NCBI RefSeq assembly: GCF_000002875.2 | Contig: NC_009416.2 | Location: 875,501 to 939,500 of the forward strand | From: Leishmania infantum JPCM5 | Taxonomy: Eukaryota > Euglenozoa > Kinetoplastea > Trypanosomatida > Trypanosomatidae | DNA: 64,000 nucleotides | Reading direction: 5' to 3' | In this document: in pieces, positions 53,930-63,147 of the stretch | How positions within the stretch are numbered: position 1 is the first letter of the stretch | How the letters are laid out: every line of letters begins with the position of its first letter | Notes under the pieces: model-generated | Databases searched by the model: none | The model's input: only the letters and a program-made list of their open reading frames with translations | Told to the model about the DNA's origin: nothing | Made by a program: the position numbers and the translations under genes

Positions 53930-56511
53930 TCGGCTCGGCACACATGGTCGGCATACAGCGAGACGAGATGCAGCCGCGGCCGCCGCGCCAACGCGAGCCA
54001 GCTAACTCGGCTACCGTCGCTGCTCCCGCGCTCGAAAGTGATGCAGCGACGCCGGCTGCTGCATCAGCCATGTCCTCGTCTCAGGGACTCGCGCGCTACT
54101 TCCACGGGTTGGCCGCGGGGGATGAGATGGCTGGGCTGATCCGCGGCCTGCGTGCCTCTATGTGGCAGTGCTACCAGGACTGCCTGCACCGTCCTGCAGC
54201 TGCACAGGTGCCGACTTTTCCAGCATTGGCAAGTGGAGGGGCGAGTGGCGTGGAGGCGTCTGCTGATGGATCTGCGGCGCTCTCATCACGCATCGATGAC
54301 GCGTCGCTAAAGGGGTCCTCCTTTGCGGATGCCGGCACCCGATCCACGAGCCCAGCGAACCATGGCGTAGGTATGGGCGCGGCACTGCTGGCTGCTGTTC
54401 CTGCATCGCCCGTCCCAATCCCACCCGGCAAGCTGAAGGCGGCGGAGCGCCGGCAGTACTGGTCGGCCACCAAAGCCGCCATGCTCTTCGCTGTCGAGAG
54501 CCCTTCCGTGGCGGAGGAGGCGACCGCGCTTCACTGCTCCACTATCACACGCTCTCTCCTGTACAACTACTACTACCCTAGTGAAGGTGGAGAGGCTGCC
54601 AGCAGCTCGCCGCGCGTGAGCGCGACGCTTGAAACTGCACCTGCCATGTCCACCCTGCATCGCGGAGAAGTGCGGTGGGTGTTGAGTGATACGCGTGTCG
54701 TTGAGCTCGCCAGGGAGGCGTTGAAAATGGATCGGTGCGACGGCGGTGTCTGCGGGTGGCAACGCGCCCTGGCGCTGCTGCGCCAGGTCGACCCCACCCC
54801 GCTCACCTCGGCTGTGGAACTGGAGCTCTACCGACGCACCGACGGCCGCCACTGGGCCGAGGCGCTGGACTGCCTCTGGCGCATCGGGCCCGCTCACTGG
54901 ACGGAGATGGACGTGGCAGCCGCAGTGCGGTGTCTGTACTCTGCTGGTCGCCGCCACCACCAGGAGAACCTTGCCACCCTCAGCGCTGACGAAGTCGCAC
55001 GGGCTGCTACAGAGGATGGCGAGGACGGCTCGCATGTCTCCAGCTCCCTGTTTCTGGCGCGGCTGAAAGCGCAGGCGCTGCGCATCCACCACGCCGTGGA
55101 GGCGGCAGGTGTGCTGCGATGGAGCACATCATCTACCTTCAACGATACTCTGGGCCTTGTCGCACTCGACACGGCGGGGTGGCTGGATGCGTGTGTGCTG
55201 CTCGATAAACTGCTTTCGGGTGCGACTGCTGCCGCCTGCTCCCGAGACGCGGGCGTGAGGGAGGGTGCCGCGAGAGGAGCCGTGGGCGTGGTTCGGCGCG
55301 AGAAGGCGGTGCACAGTGGGCAGCGCATCACGGGCGGCGAGGCTGTTGCTAACAGTGAGCTGTTTCTGGCGTCAACGTTTTACGAAAGTGAGATAGTGTC
55401 TCACAGCGGCGATACACTGGTGCCACCCCACTCACCGCAGCGCGCGCGGTCCCCTGAGTCCCTCTACCACCTCGTCCGAGCCAATGCGGTGACGGTTCAT
55501 CAAACGTGCCGCGCGCTTCGGTCCCGCTGGGATGTGGGGCTGCGCTATGTGCAGCTCCTGCAAGACGCCTTCGTCGACACCCTCGACCTTCCATCCGACA
55601 CCGCGGCAACGGAAGACGTGCTTCGACTGTGCATTATAGGTCAGCAATGGGAGGCGGCGCTGCGGCTCGTGGCAGCTCATCAAGCAGCGATGGCCGATGG
55701 CGCCGAGGGCGATCGCCTGCCCGCGACCGCTGAGGTTGCGGCATCGAAAAGGGCAACACCGCACCACAACCGGAAACACTACCGCCCAGATGTATTTGTA
55801 CAGCTGGTGCGCCTGCTCTGGTCTGTGCAGCCGGCACGCAGCGCTGCGTATGACCTGATTCACCGTTACGCGGCATCCCGTGCCGCCTTGTCAACCGCCC
55901 GTGTGAACGTGAACAGGAACAGCCGCAACGTGGCGGGGCTGGAACTATCGAAGCACTACAACACGAACACTCTCTCACGCGCGTACAACTTTCTCGTGCA
56001 GAGTGCGGACACCCTCGGCGCAGCCGAGCAGGTGCTTGAGCAGCTCCGGCGTTCTCGATCGCCGCCACTGCAGGGGTGTAGCGCAGCCGCTCAAGAGGCG
56101 AAAAGCCACGCAGGCAGAGATGCAGGCCGGCCGCTTCGTGACATGGACGCCGGACTGGCTGGGCTCGAGACTGAATCGGTGGCTCACATCGCCTATCTAT
56201 CCGCCGTCGCGGGCGATTGGCGCCGTGCACTGCACCACGCGAACGCGCTACTCCACGAGCCGCGCTATCGCACCACTTTCTTCCCAACAGCTCGCCTCCA
56301 CGACGCGGTGCAGTACGCTCTCGAGCAGGCGCCGTCTCCCGGGCCCTCTTGGCGGGTATCGCTGCAGCTCTTCACGGACATGATGGAGCGCAATGTCCCG
56401 AGCTCTGAGGTGTCTTTCCAGTCTGCGGTGAAGCGCTGCTTTGCTGGCGGGGTGCCCGATCAAGCGCAGAGGCTCTTTCACTTCGTCCTGCGCAACGGCG
56501 TGCGACCGTGA
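53926..56511 (+). CDS. PPR-like (pentatricopeptide) protein
   Basis: An 861-residue protein, mostly helical, probably acting in mitochondrial RNA metabolism. The PPR character is clearest at the C-terminus: WRVSLQLFTDMMERNVPSSE, VSFQSAVKRCFAGGVPDQAQ and RLFHFVLRNGVRP follow the helix-turn-helix pattern with VxF/Y and a basic-x-VxP end. Earlier segments show repeats of the type WEAALRLVAAHQAAM, WQRALALLRQVDP, WRRALHHANALL and WAEALDCLWRIGP. The N-terminal part from MIGSAHMVGIQRDEM has no obvious presequence, whereas the overlapping 16-codon ORF does. The frame is open 92 codons upstream of 53926, but that part crosses the probable splice acceptor. The next in-frame Met with good context is MSSSQGLARYFHGL. 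Confidence 0.7.
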   Translation: MIGSAHMVGIQRDEMQPRPPRQREPANSATVAAPALESDAATPAAASAMSSSQGLARYFHGLAAGDEMAGLIRGLRASMWQCYQDCLHRPAAAQVPTFPALASGGASGVEASADGSAALSSRIDDASLKGSSFADAGTRSTSPANHGVGMGAALLAAVPASPVPIPPGKLKAAERRQYWSATKAAMLFAVESPSVAEEATALHCSTITRSLLYNYYYPSEGGEAASSSPRVSATLETAPAMSTLHRGEVRWVLSDTRVVELAREALKMDRCDGGVCGWQRALALLRQVDPTPLTSAVELELYRRTDGRHWAEALDCLWRIGPAHWTEMDVAAAVRCLYSAGRRHHQENLATLSADEVARAATEDGEDGSHVSSSLFLARLKAQALRIHHAVEAAGVLRWSTSSTFNDTLGLVALDTAGWLDACVLLDKLLSGATAAACSRDAGVREGAARGAVGVVRREKAVHSGQRITGGEAVANSELFLASTFYESEIVSHSGDTLVPPHSPQRARSPESLYHLVRANAVTVHQTCRALRSRWDVGLRYVQLLQDAFVDTLDLPSDTAATEDVLRLCIIGQQWEAALRLVAAHQAAMADGAEGDRLPATAEVAASKRATPHHNRKHYRPDVFVQLVRLLWSVQPARSAAYDLIHRYAASRAALSTARVNVNRNSRNVAGLELSKHYNTNTLSRAYNFLVQSADTLGAAEQVLEQLRRSRSPPLQGCSAAAQEAKSHAGRDAGRPLRDMDAGLAGLETESVAHIAYLSAVAGDWRRALHHANALLHEPRYRTTFFPTARLHDAVQYALEQAPSPGPSWRVSLQLFTDMMERNVPSSEVSFQSAVKRCFAGGVPDQAQRLFHFVLRNGVRP

Positions 56512-57068
56512 TGAGAAGCAGTGCGTGTGCGAGTGGGCCTATGCGAAGGAGAAGAGGAAAAAGACAAAAAAAGGGGGGGGCCTCACCATTGCCCGGGAGT
56601 CGATGATGCACGCGCGCTTACGTGTCATGGAAATCCACAGAGGGGTGCTTCGTTACCGTTTTTTTTCACTTGTTGCTGCATTTTTCCCCTTTTTGCTTGC
56701 ATATGTGCATGCGTGCACACGAACCCACCCTGCGCAGGTGCGGCTACTTTCTCCCTCATGGTGAAGAGAGAGAAGGCTTGAGAGCGCTACACGAGTACCC
56801 CATCCCACCTGGGCGCACGCATGCAAGCACCTTTCCTTCCTCCGTCTCCTGACGCGAGCGTCTCGTGCTGGGTGTGCCGAGCTCAAGCGACGGCATTTGC
56901 CACCCACTCGTGCCCCTTCCTTGCGGGTGAGACGCAGGCCGAAGGACGCGACACCGACAAACCAGATCGAGCGTTTCCTCACGGCGCGATGCCCGCAGCT
57001 TGCCCCCTTCTGCTCGCTTCGCTCTCTCGCCGTTTGTGCCGCAGGAAACCGGGCAACGACTCTTTGTA
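56512..57068. other. spacer between the PPR-like and nucleoporin genes
   Basis: No gene recognised. Contains a G8 run near 56573 and T-rich tracts around 56660-56700. Confidence 0.5.
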
Positions 57069-57104
57069 TGCTTCTCTTCCTACGCTCCGCTTCTTTGTTT
57101 TTAG
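57069..57104 (+). promoter_or_regulatory. candidate spliced-leader acceptor of the nucleoporin gene
   Basis: A pyrimidine tract (CTTCTCTTCCTACGCTCCGC) and TTCTTTGTTTTTAG end in AG at 57103-57104, about 220 bases before the ATG. Confidence 0.5.
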
Positions 57105-57323
57105 TTCGGTCTTTAACTGCACGCTGGTGAGTCTCGCGCGCCTCGTACATCACACACGCAGACACACGCACGCGTAGAGGAGAAAGGGACGACTGCCGCT
57201 CGAGCAGCCGTGCACGGGTCTCGCACACGCAACCTTGACGCGATAAACTGAGCACGGACGATAAGGAAAGGGAGCGGCACGCAGGAGAGGTAGCAACGAT
57301 ACCCTCACACGCGCGCATAAATC

Positions 57324-59276
57324 ATGGCGTTTAATGCGTTTGCTAGCTCGACAGCGCCAGGCTTCGGTGCTGCGTCGACGCCGGCTGGAGTATGCGGCTT
57401 TGGCCACGCCGGAGGTGCCGCGCCCGCCGCACCTACGGGAGCTGGCGGCTTCAACGCAGCCCCCGCCTCGGCCCCGGCTTCGGGGCTCAGCTTCGGCTCT
57501 GGCACGTCGGCTCCCGCTGCCGCGACGCCGACACCGACCGCGTCGACTGTGGGCTTCGGAGGATTCATCGCTGGCCATGCAGCATCCACGTCCGTTACGG
57601 CGGCCAGCGGCTTCTCAACAGCCCCGCAGCCCCCGGCGAGCACGCCGACGCCGTTCAGTGGTAGCGGATTCGGCCCTGGAGCGGCCGCTCCAGCGGCTGC
57701 GTCGGCAACCGCAGCTCCGGCAGCCTCTACGCCGTTTGCCGCTGCGAGCATCCCGGCTGCACCCGTATCCGGAGGGGGAGGCTTCGGCGGCACGACAAGC
57801 AGCGCTGCCGCAACTCCCTTCAGCGGCTTCGGCACCAATACGGGCGCAACTCTCGCTGCCCCCGTCGGTGCCGCCCCTGCCACCGCCCCGGCGAGCGCGT
57901 CACCGGCTTCGGGAGCCTTTAACTTTGCCACTGCCTCGGTTGCTTCGGCTTCGGCCGCAAAGGCGCCGACGAACTTCGGGCCATTTGGTGGTGCAGCTGC
58001 TGCAGCAACGCCGGCGCCAGTGGCGCTGACAGCTTCTGCTGAAGGCGCCAAGGCGCCCTCCAACGCATTGTTTGGGCCCAACTCCGGAAACAGTGCCCCT
58101 AGTGCCGGCTTACCAGTGGGTGGCACGGGCACGAGCGGTCTTGCGGCTGCTTCAGCCGGCTTTGGCGATAAGAGCGCGTCCTCAGCACCCGCGAGCGGTG
58201 CCGCCGGCGGTGGCTTCAACTTTGCCGGTGCGGCAACCACGGCCCCTGCGACAGGCGGTGGGTTCCACCTAGGCAGTGCGGCCTCAGCGCTTGCCGCTCC
58301 AACGGTAAACAAGACACCAGCCCCTGCTGCTGCGGCAGCCTCTGGGGGCTTTAGCTTTGGCGGTGCAACGCCGAGCCCTGCGGCAGGCCCCGCTGCGGCC
58401 TCTGCAGCCGGTGGGTTCGGCGTGACGTCGGCTACTCCAGCTCCGGCTGCTGCTCCCGCGGCTGCTCCTTCAACCAGTGGTGGCTTCACCTTCGGCGGCA
58501 CGGGTGCTGCAGCAGCGTCATCCGATGCAACAACCGCTGCCGGTGCCACGGTGCCTTCAGCAGTGACGGGGTCTCCTCCGGCAGCAGCGACAGGTGCAAG
58601 CACCACGCCGATTACGGCGGATGCGACATCATCCGCAAAAAGAGCTGAGAACGCACCGCCTTTGCCGACCGCAGCAGCAACCGCCGCCTCGCCGTCGCAG
58701 GAGTTCGACGGAAAGAGCCTTGCTGCGGTTCTGCGCAAGCTAGACGTTGATATCTCCTTGGATCAGCGGCACTTTGCCGACCTTGCCCGCCACGTCGTGG
58801 CGCGTGACCGACAGATCATGGCGCGTGGCCGGGAGTTGGCCGAAGTTCAGTCAGTCGTGAAGGATGCCTTGACAGCGGCAAAAAGCGCCGAGGCGACGTT
58901 GGCGGAGTGCAAGCAGCGGCAAACAGCCCTCTCTGAGTACTTGCAATCTCTGGAAGACAAGATACAGCCGTACTACGCGCAATGGGAGCAGCTACAGCAG
59001 CAGGTCCATTCGGCAGACCCTTGTAGCGTGGACCAGCAGCGCGCTGTCACGTACGACAATGTCATGGCGCTGCTGGAAGAGGTTCAGGGCGTGGAGGAGA
59101 AGGTGGGACGTGCCGTGCGCCAGCACAACCACTCGCGCGATGAGCTGCTGGGACTCAGCGAGATTGAGGGTGCAATGCGGTTGATTGACGGGCAGCTGTG
59201 CGCACTGCAATGCTGCTCGGCGCTGGCATCCGCGCTAGAGTTGGAGCTTGATCGCTTGCTTGGGAAAGCGTCGTAG
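57324..59276 (+). CDS. NUP62: FG nucleoporin, Nup62/Nsp1-like
   Basis: A 650-residue protein of the nuclear pore central channel. Residues 1 to about 440 are Ala/Ser/Thr/Pro-rich with many GFG, SFG and FGG motifs plus GGF spacing (for example GGFSFGGAT, GGFTFGGTG), the phase-forming FG region that binds transport receptors. Residues 465-650 form a charged, heptad-like region (LARHVVARDRQIMARGRELA, LQSLEDKIQPYYAQWEQLQQ, LEEVQGVEEKVGRAVRQHNH). This placement of an FG region before a C-terminal coiled coil with LxxLxxxVxxVE-like helices fits Nup62/Nsp1, which trimerises with Nup58 and Nup54 homologues. No Nup98 autoproteolytic domain is seen. Nup54-type is the main alternative. The codon pattern is GC-rich and repetitive, leaving a long antisense open frame. 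Confidence 0.75.
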   Translation: MAFNAFASSTAPGFGAASTPAGVCGFGHAGGAAPAAPTGAGGFNAAPASAPASGLSFGSGTSAPAAATPTPTASTVGFGGFIAGHAASTSVTAASGFSTAPQPPASTPTPFSGSGFGPGAAAPAAASATAAPAASTPFAAASIPAAPVSGGGGFGGTTSSAAATPFSGFGTNTGATLAAPVGAAPATAPASASPASGAFNFATASVASASAAKAPTNFGPFGGAAAAATPAPVALTASAEGAKAPSNALFGPNSGNSAPSAGLPVGGTGTSGLAAASAGFGDKSASSAPASGAAGGGFNFAGAATTAPATGGGFHLGSAASALAAPTVNKTPAPAAAAASGGFSFGGATPSPAAGPAAASAAGGFGVTSATPAPAAAPAAAPSTSGGFTFGGTGAAAASSDATTAAGATVPSAVTGSPPAAATGASTTPITADATSSAKRAENAPPLPTAAATAASPSQEFDGKSLAAVLRKLDVDISLDQRHFADLARHVVARDRQIMARGRELAEVQSVVKDALTAAKSAEATLAECKQRQTALSEYLQSLEDKIQPYYAQWEQLQQQVHSADPCSVDQQRAVTYDNVMALLEEVQGVEEKVGRAVRQHNHSRDELLGLSEIEGAMRLIDGQLCALQCCSALASALELELDRLLGKAS

Positions 59277-60431
59277 CACGACGCAGCAGCAACGACAACA
59301 GGAAGAGCGATTCACTCCCCCCGGTGATGTGGTGAATTCGGATGTGGTGACGTGAGATTGTGTCAGTGAAGAACTCGCGTTGAAATGAGAGGGCAAGCAC
59401 CAACAGTGCCAACGACAGAGAGCGAAGAGGCAGCGAAGACAGAGCGAGAGACAGGCGCGAGGAAAAGCAGCTGCGAGGCGTTTGGCTGCACAGAATCGTG
59501 CCGTGCGCGTTTTCCTGTGTTCCTTTTTTTCTTTCGTGTCCGATTCCTTTTTTATTTTGCGAGCGCATCTCCGAAGAGAGAGAGAGAGCAGAAGGCACTG
59601 CACGCGCTTTACATGCACGTATCTTAGACACGTAACATGGGCTAACAAACCCGCTCACAGACAGCAGAAGGCGAGGATGGAGGAGCAAGACGAATGGCTG
59701 TCCTATTTCTTCTCCAGAGCGGCGGCAAAAAGAGAAGCTGTAGAACGGTGGCGCAGACTGTCCGTGTTCGGGTGTGTGCACCGAGGGATCGCTAATGAAC
59801 ATGGTGGAGGGTTATGAGGATGTGCAGTTGTGTTTCAATTCTTGACGACGCCCGTCCGGCAGTGGGATGTAAGCGCCTGTGCACATGCGCGTAGAAGTGG
59901 AACGTGCAAGAGGAGGGTGTGTGGGTTTCCCGCTAAACAGCTTCCAGCCGCCCGTCCCTGAGACCGGTTTCACTTCTGCTCTCTTCTTCACGACGAGAAC
60001 TTCGCCGCCTGATCCACCTTCCCCACCCCTCCCTCTCCTACCTCCAGCACGCCTCAGCATCTGCTGCACAACACGCATCCCGCTTCCTTCTGCGCTATAG
60101 AGGAAAAACGCTTGATTGGCTCTCCCTCTTGCAATACGCAGCTCCAGCCATTAGCGTCTCACTCTTCCCTTCTCTCTCGCTGGTGACCCATCTCGTCTTC
60201 CTGTGGGCCCCTCTCCCCTCTCCCCTCTCCCTTCCCCACTTCCCGCCACCGTGCCGCGAATCGCGCTTCTTGTTCTGAGTCGTTTCTCTCCGAAGAAGTC
60301 CTGCCACCTCAGCAGACAAGCATTACATCGCAAAACATACTCACAGAGACATATCGAGCCGTCTGTTTAGATAACCATCCTCCTCCCTGCCCTCTTTCCT
60401 CTTTCCTCCCCCTCCCCCCGCCGGCACCCTC
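59277..60431. other. spacer between the nucleoporin and cytochrome b5 reductase genes
   Basis: No gene recognised. The plus strand is strongly pyrimidine-rich from 60115 to 60430, with candidate acceptors at 60140-60141 and 60279-60280 between which I cannot decide. Confidence 0.5.
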
Positions 60432-61448
60432 ATGGTCAAGCTCCTGACTCTTGGCGCCGCAGCTGCCCTCGGCGCTGCTTTTCACACCCACACGTCCTCC
60501 CAGCGCATGGCGGCCGAGTGCGCTGCGAAGAAGGAGGTCTTCACGACCAAGTTCAAGCCCTTTGTACTGGGCGAGGTGCTCAACCTGGCTGAGGATGTCG
60601 CTATCTTCCGCTTTCTGCTGAACGACCCGAGCGACGTGTTCGACCTCGTGCCGTGCAGCACGCTGCAGGCACACTTCAAGGAGGGCGCGAACATGGTGGA
60701 TCAGCCGATGCGCTTTTACACCCCCATCACGCCGAACGGAACGAAGGGCTACTTTGACCTTCTCGTCAAGAAGCAGCGGCCAGGCCGCTTCACCGAGCAC
60801 CTCTTCTCCATGGACGTGGGTGAGTCGCTGCTGTTCCGTGCCATTCAGTACAAGCTAACGTACAAGAAGAATCGCTGGACCGATGTGGGCATGATCTGCG
60901 GCGGCACAGGCCTGTGCCCCATTCTGCAGTTCATGAACGCCTCTCTGGACACGGAGGGCGATTCGACGAAGCTTCGCATGCTCTTCGCCAACCGCTCAGA
61001 GAACAAGATCCTGCTCAAGGGCCTGCTTGATGAGAAGGCCCGCGAGCACAAGGATCGACTGCAGATCTTCTACACGGTGGACAACTTTGACGATCCGAAC
61101 ATGATCGCGAATCCAGTGTACAAGAAAGGCACTCCCTTGACGGTGGACGTCGCTAGCCAGCCGAGCACGAGCCCCGATGGCAGAAAGTACTTCCACGGCT
61201 TCAAGGGCTACATTGACGTGCCGATGTTGCAGGCGACGATGCCGAGGCCGTCGCCGTCGACGCTGCTTCTCGTCTGCGGGCCAGACCCGATGATGGTGAA
61301 GGTGGTCGGCGCAGCACCGATGGTGCTGCGTGCCATGTCCGGTGGCCTCGCGTACCAGCCCTCAGGTGCGGTGCTGAACAACGCCGCGGATGTCTCCGGC
61401 TTCCTCGGCACCCTGGGCTACCAGAAGGAGATGGTCTACCGCTTCTGA
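60432..61448 (+). CDS. NADH-cytochrome b5 reductase
   Basis: A 338-residue flavoenzyme that passes electrons from NADH through FAD to cytochrome b5, feeding desaturases and sterol or fatty-acid oxygenations. An N-terminal hydrophobic anchor (VKLLTLGAAAALGAAF) suggests attachment to the outer mitochondrial membrane or ER. FAD-binding motif RFYTP is at 94-98 (family RxYTP) and GYFDLLVKKQRPGRFTEHL is at 106-124. The NADH-binding motif GGTGLCPILQ is at 157-166 (family GGTGITPMLQ) and CGPDPMM at 282-288 (family CGPPPM). The C-terminal Phe is usual. A segment of about 35 residues near 225-260 (NPVYKKGTPLTVDVASQPST) looks like an insert relative to the compact animal enzyme. It is the last gene before the convergent strand-switch region. 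Confidence 0.9.
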   Translation: MVKLLTLGAAAALGAAFHTHTSSQRMAAECAAKKEVFTTKFKPFVLGEVLNLAEDVAIFRFLLNDPSDVFDLVPCSTLQAHFKEGANMVDQPMRFYTPITPNGTKGYFDLLVKKQRPGRFTEHLFSMDVGESLLFRAIQYKLTYKKNRWTDVGMICGGTGLCPILQFMNASLDTEGDSTKLRMLFANRSENKILLKGLLDEKAREHKDRLQIFYTVDNFDDPNMIANPVYKKGTPLTVDVASQPSTSPDGRKYFHGFKGYIDVPMLQATMPRPSPSTLLLVCGPDPMMVKVVGAAPMVLRAMSGGLAYQPSGAVLNNAADVSGFLGTLGYQKEMVYRF

Positions 61449-61557
61449 GGCACCTGTGTAGGTGAAGGCGAAGCTGTGGACACAAGAGCGCCGCCACGGC
61501 AACAAAGAGTTTCTTGACTATCTTGGAAAGCCAATCCATGCTGCGGCGTCAACACAG

Positions 61558-61593
61558 ACACACACACACACACACGCACACAAACACACACAA
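61558..61593. repeat. CA-rich microsatellite
   Basis: CACACACA blocks with one G and one AA interruption, downstream of the cytochrome b5 reductase. Confidence 0.9.
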
Positions 61594-62379
61594 AGGCTGG
61601 ATGGGGCAGCTATTGCCGTAAAGGGGCACTAGACGAGATGCTAGAGACTTGTGGGCGAGCCCAGTGGGTGTGGGTGTGGGTGTGTGTCGCCGGAACGGCA
61701 CGTGTGTATTCGCAGATCGTCTCTTGGGCCGGCGAAACCACTCGCTTGCCAGCGCTCCCCCACCTCCGACTATTGCCCCACCCTCTCCATCTCTTCTTCT
61801 CTCTGAACTTATTCTTTCCGTTCTCTTTCTGCGCTTGCAACGAGCGCCTTGTCAGACAATGCACGCCTCCACTCTTATCCCGCTCTCTCTGACGTCTTTT
61901 TTGTTCCCCTTTTCTCTCGTGCTTCTTGTCATTGTAGGGGTGCGGCTGGCAGCTTACCTTGTGCAGTGACAAGAGTGCATGGCACGGCTGTTCGGGATTG
62001 CACAGACCCAGCGGAGCAGCAGAGCGGGGGTAGGGCACAGTGGGGATGGCTGGAAACGGAGGGAGAAGCGTGCGCTCTTCTTGCATCTCTTTGCCCTCGA
62101 CGAGTTGTCGGAGAAGCGAATCCTCTCCGCTTCTCCGGCGCTTTTCTTCATACAACCAACGTCGTCCTTTTCCGTTGTCTGTCCTCGCCTTTTTTTTTGC
62201 CTGCAAAGCATCCCGGGCCACGGTGCGGGGAGGAAGAGGGAGAGACAAGCCTTGCTTTTTTTTTCTTCTCCATAACCTCTTTAAATGCAGGCCTATGTGT
62301 ACGCGCGCGTATCTGTGTATGTGCCGCGCGCCCCGCTAAGGGGGCGGGGAGGGGAGGTGTACTTCCTTCCCTACGTTGT

Positions 62380-62882
62380 TCTCCCCTCCCTCCACCTATC
62401 CCTGCCGAATGCCGAACCTCACTTCCGGGGATGCCGGGGGCCCGGCACCCACGACGTAAGGGGAGGAGGGAGGCCCGGGCGATGCATCGCTACAGATGCC
62501 GGCGCCCAGGTCCTGGATGGCGCTGCGTCGGGGCACCCCCCCTGCGACAGCGAGCACGCTTGTGCCTAATCCATATGATTAGGCAGAGCGTCAGCGTGGC
62601 TCGGGCGTGTGTCCCACCACCCACCCCCCCGGCCCTCGCGCACTGCCTGCTGGTGTGCAGGGAGCCTGCGCCACGCCGAGGAGGATGCACCGCGTGGCGG
62701 CCGGCACGATGGGCGCGGGTCGGGGGTGGGTGGGTGGGGCCGCGTTTGAGGCAGGGGTCGTGCTGCGATGACTGGGTCGGCGCATTGCTGTGACGCGCGT
62801 GTCTAGCGCTGCTGCACACCACGCGAGGCGGGCCTGTGACGGGGCGCGTGCGGGCTCGAGTTGGGTTTGGGCTCCTGCTGTA
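62380..62882 (-). mobile_element. SIDER-like retroposon, copy D (inverted, 3'-truncated)
   Basis: Reverse complement of copy C across about 500 bp. I see two substitutions near the 5' end (GAGCCC for GAGTCC, GGCCCGCC for GGTCCGCC) and little else. It lacks the 3' portion and A-tail that C has beyond 44824, so it is truncated or the shared block is a conversion or duplication tract. It contains the same GCCTAATC/GATTAGGC hairpin. Its sense strand matches the HAD gene direction. Confidence 0.75.
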
Positions 62883-62946
62883 TGGTGTAGAGTCGACCTG
62901 TTGAGCAACGCCTTGAGGTGGATCGCGATCGGGTGCGTTGATTCTC

Positions 62947-62966
62947 GGGGGGGGGTCCACCCCCCC
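62947..62966. other. G9-TCCA-C7 inverted repeat
   Basis: A run of nine G is followed after TCCA by seven C, able to form a very GC-rich hairpin on either strand, about 180 bases past the end of the HAD coding frame in its own direction of transcription. Confidence 0.6.
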
Positions 62967-63147
62967 ATCCGCCCACCTTTAATGAGCGCGTTAATGCGCA
63001 GACGACGCACCAGCAGAGCCGAACAAGCAGAAAGCGAAAATGAGACGAAAAGGGCGAAAGGGCAGAGAGAACGGGCACTCGCGCGGCCAGCGCACTTCTC
63101 TAGGCAGGTGTCGGAGGCTGGTGCACGACTCGTGCACAAGAAGGCGA

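Larger units (their letters stand above)
61449..63147. terminator. convergent strand-switch region (likely transcription termination zone)
   Basis: The plus-strand run ends at 61448 and the minus-strand HAD gene ends at 63148. In trypanosomatids such regions are where polycistronic transcription converges and stops, often marked by base J in Leishmania; the mark cannot be seen here. The plus strand stays pyrimidine-rich to about 62.3 kb and turns purine-rich from about 63.0 kb. It contains a CA-rich microsatellite (61558-61593), SIDER-like copy D and a G9/C7 inverted repeat (62947-62966). Confidence 0.65.

Noticed and set aside
57305..58738. 477-codon minus-strand frame opposite the FG nucleoporin
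   Set aside because: It is an antisense shadow of GC-rich Ala/Gly codons; poly-Ala/Pro composition and the opposite strand has a clear nucleoporin.
61849..62793. 314-codon plus-strand frame across copy D
   Set aside because: It combines pyrimidine-rich spacer translation with the repeat; the same residues occur in a frame over copy C in the opposite orientation, so it reflects the repeat, not a gene.
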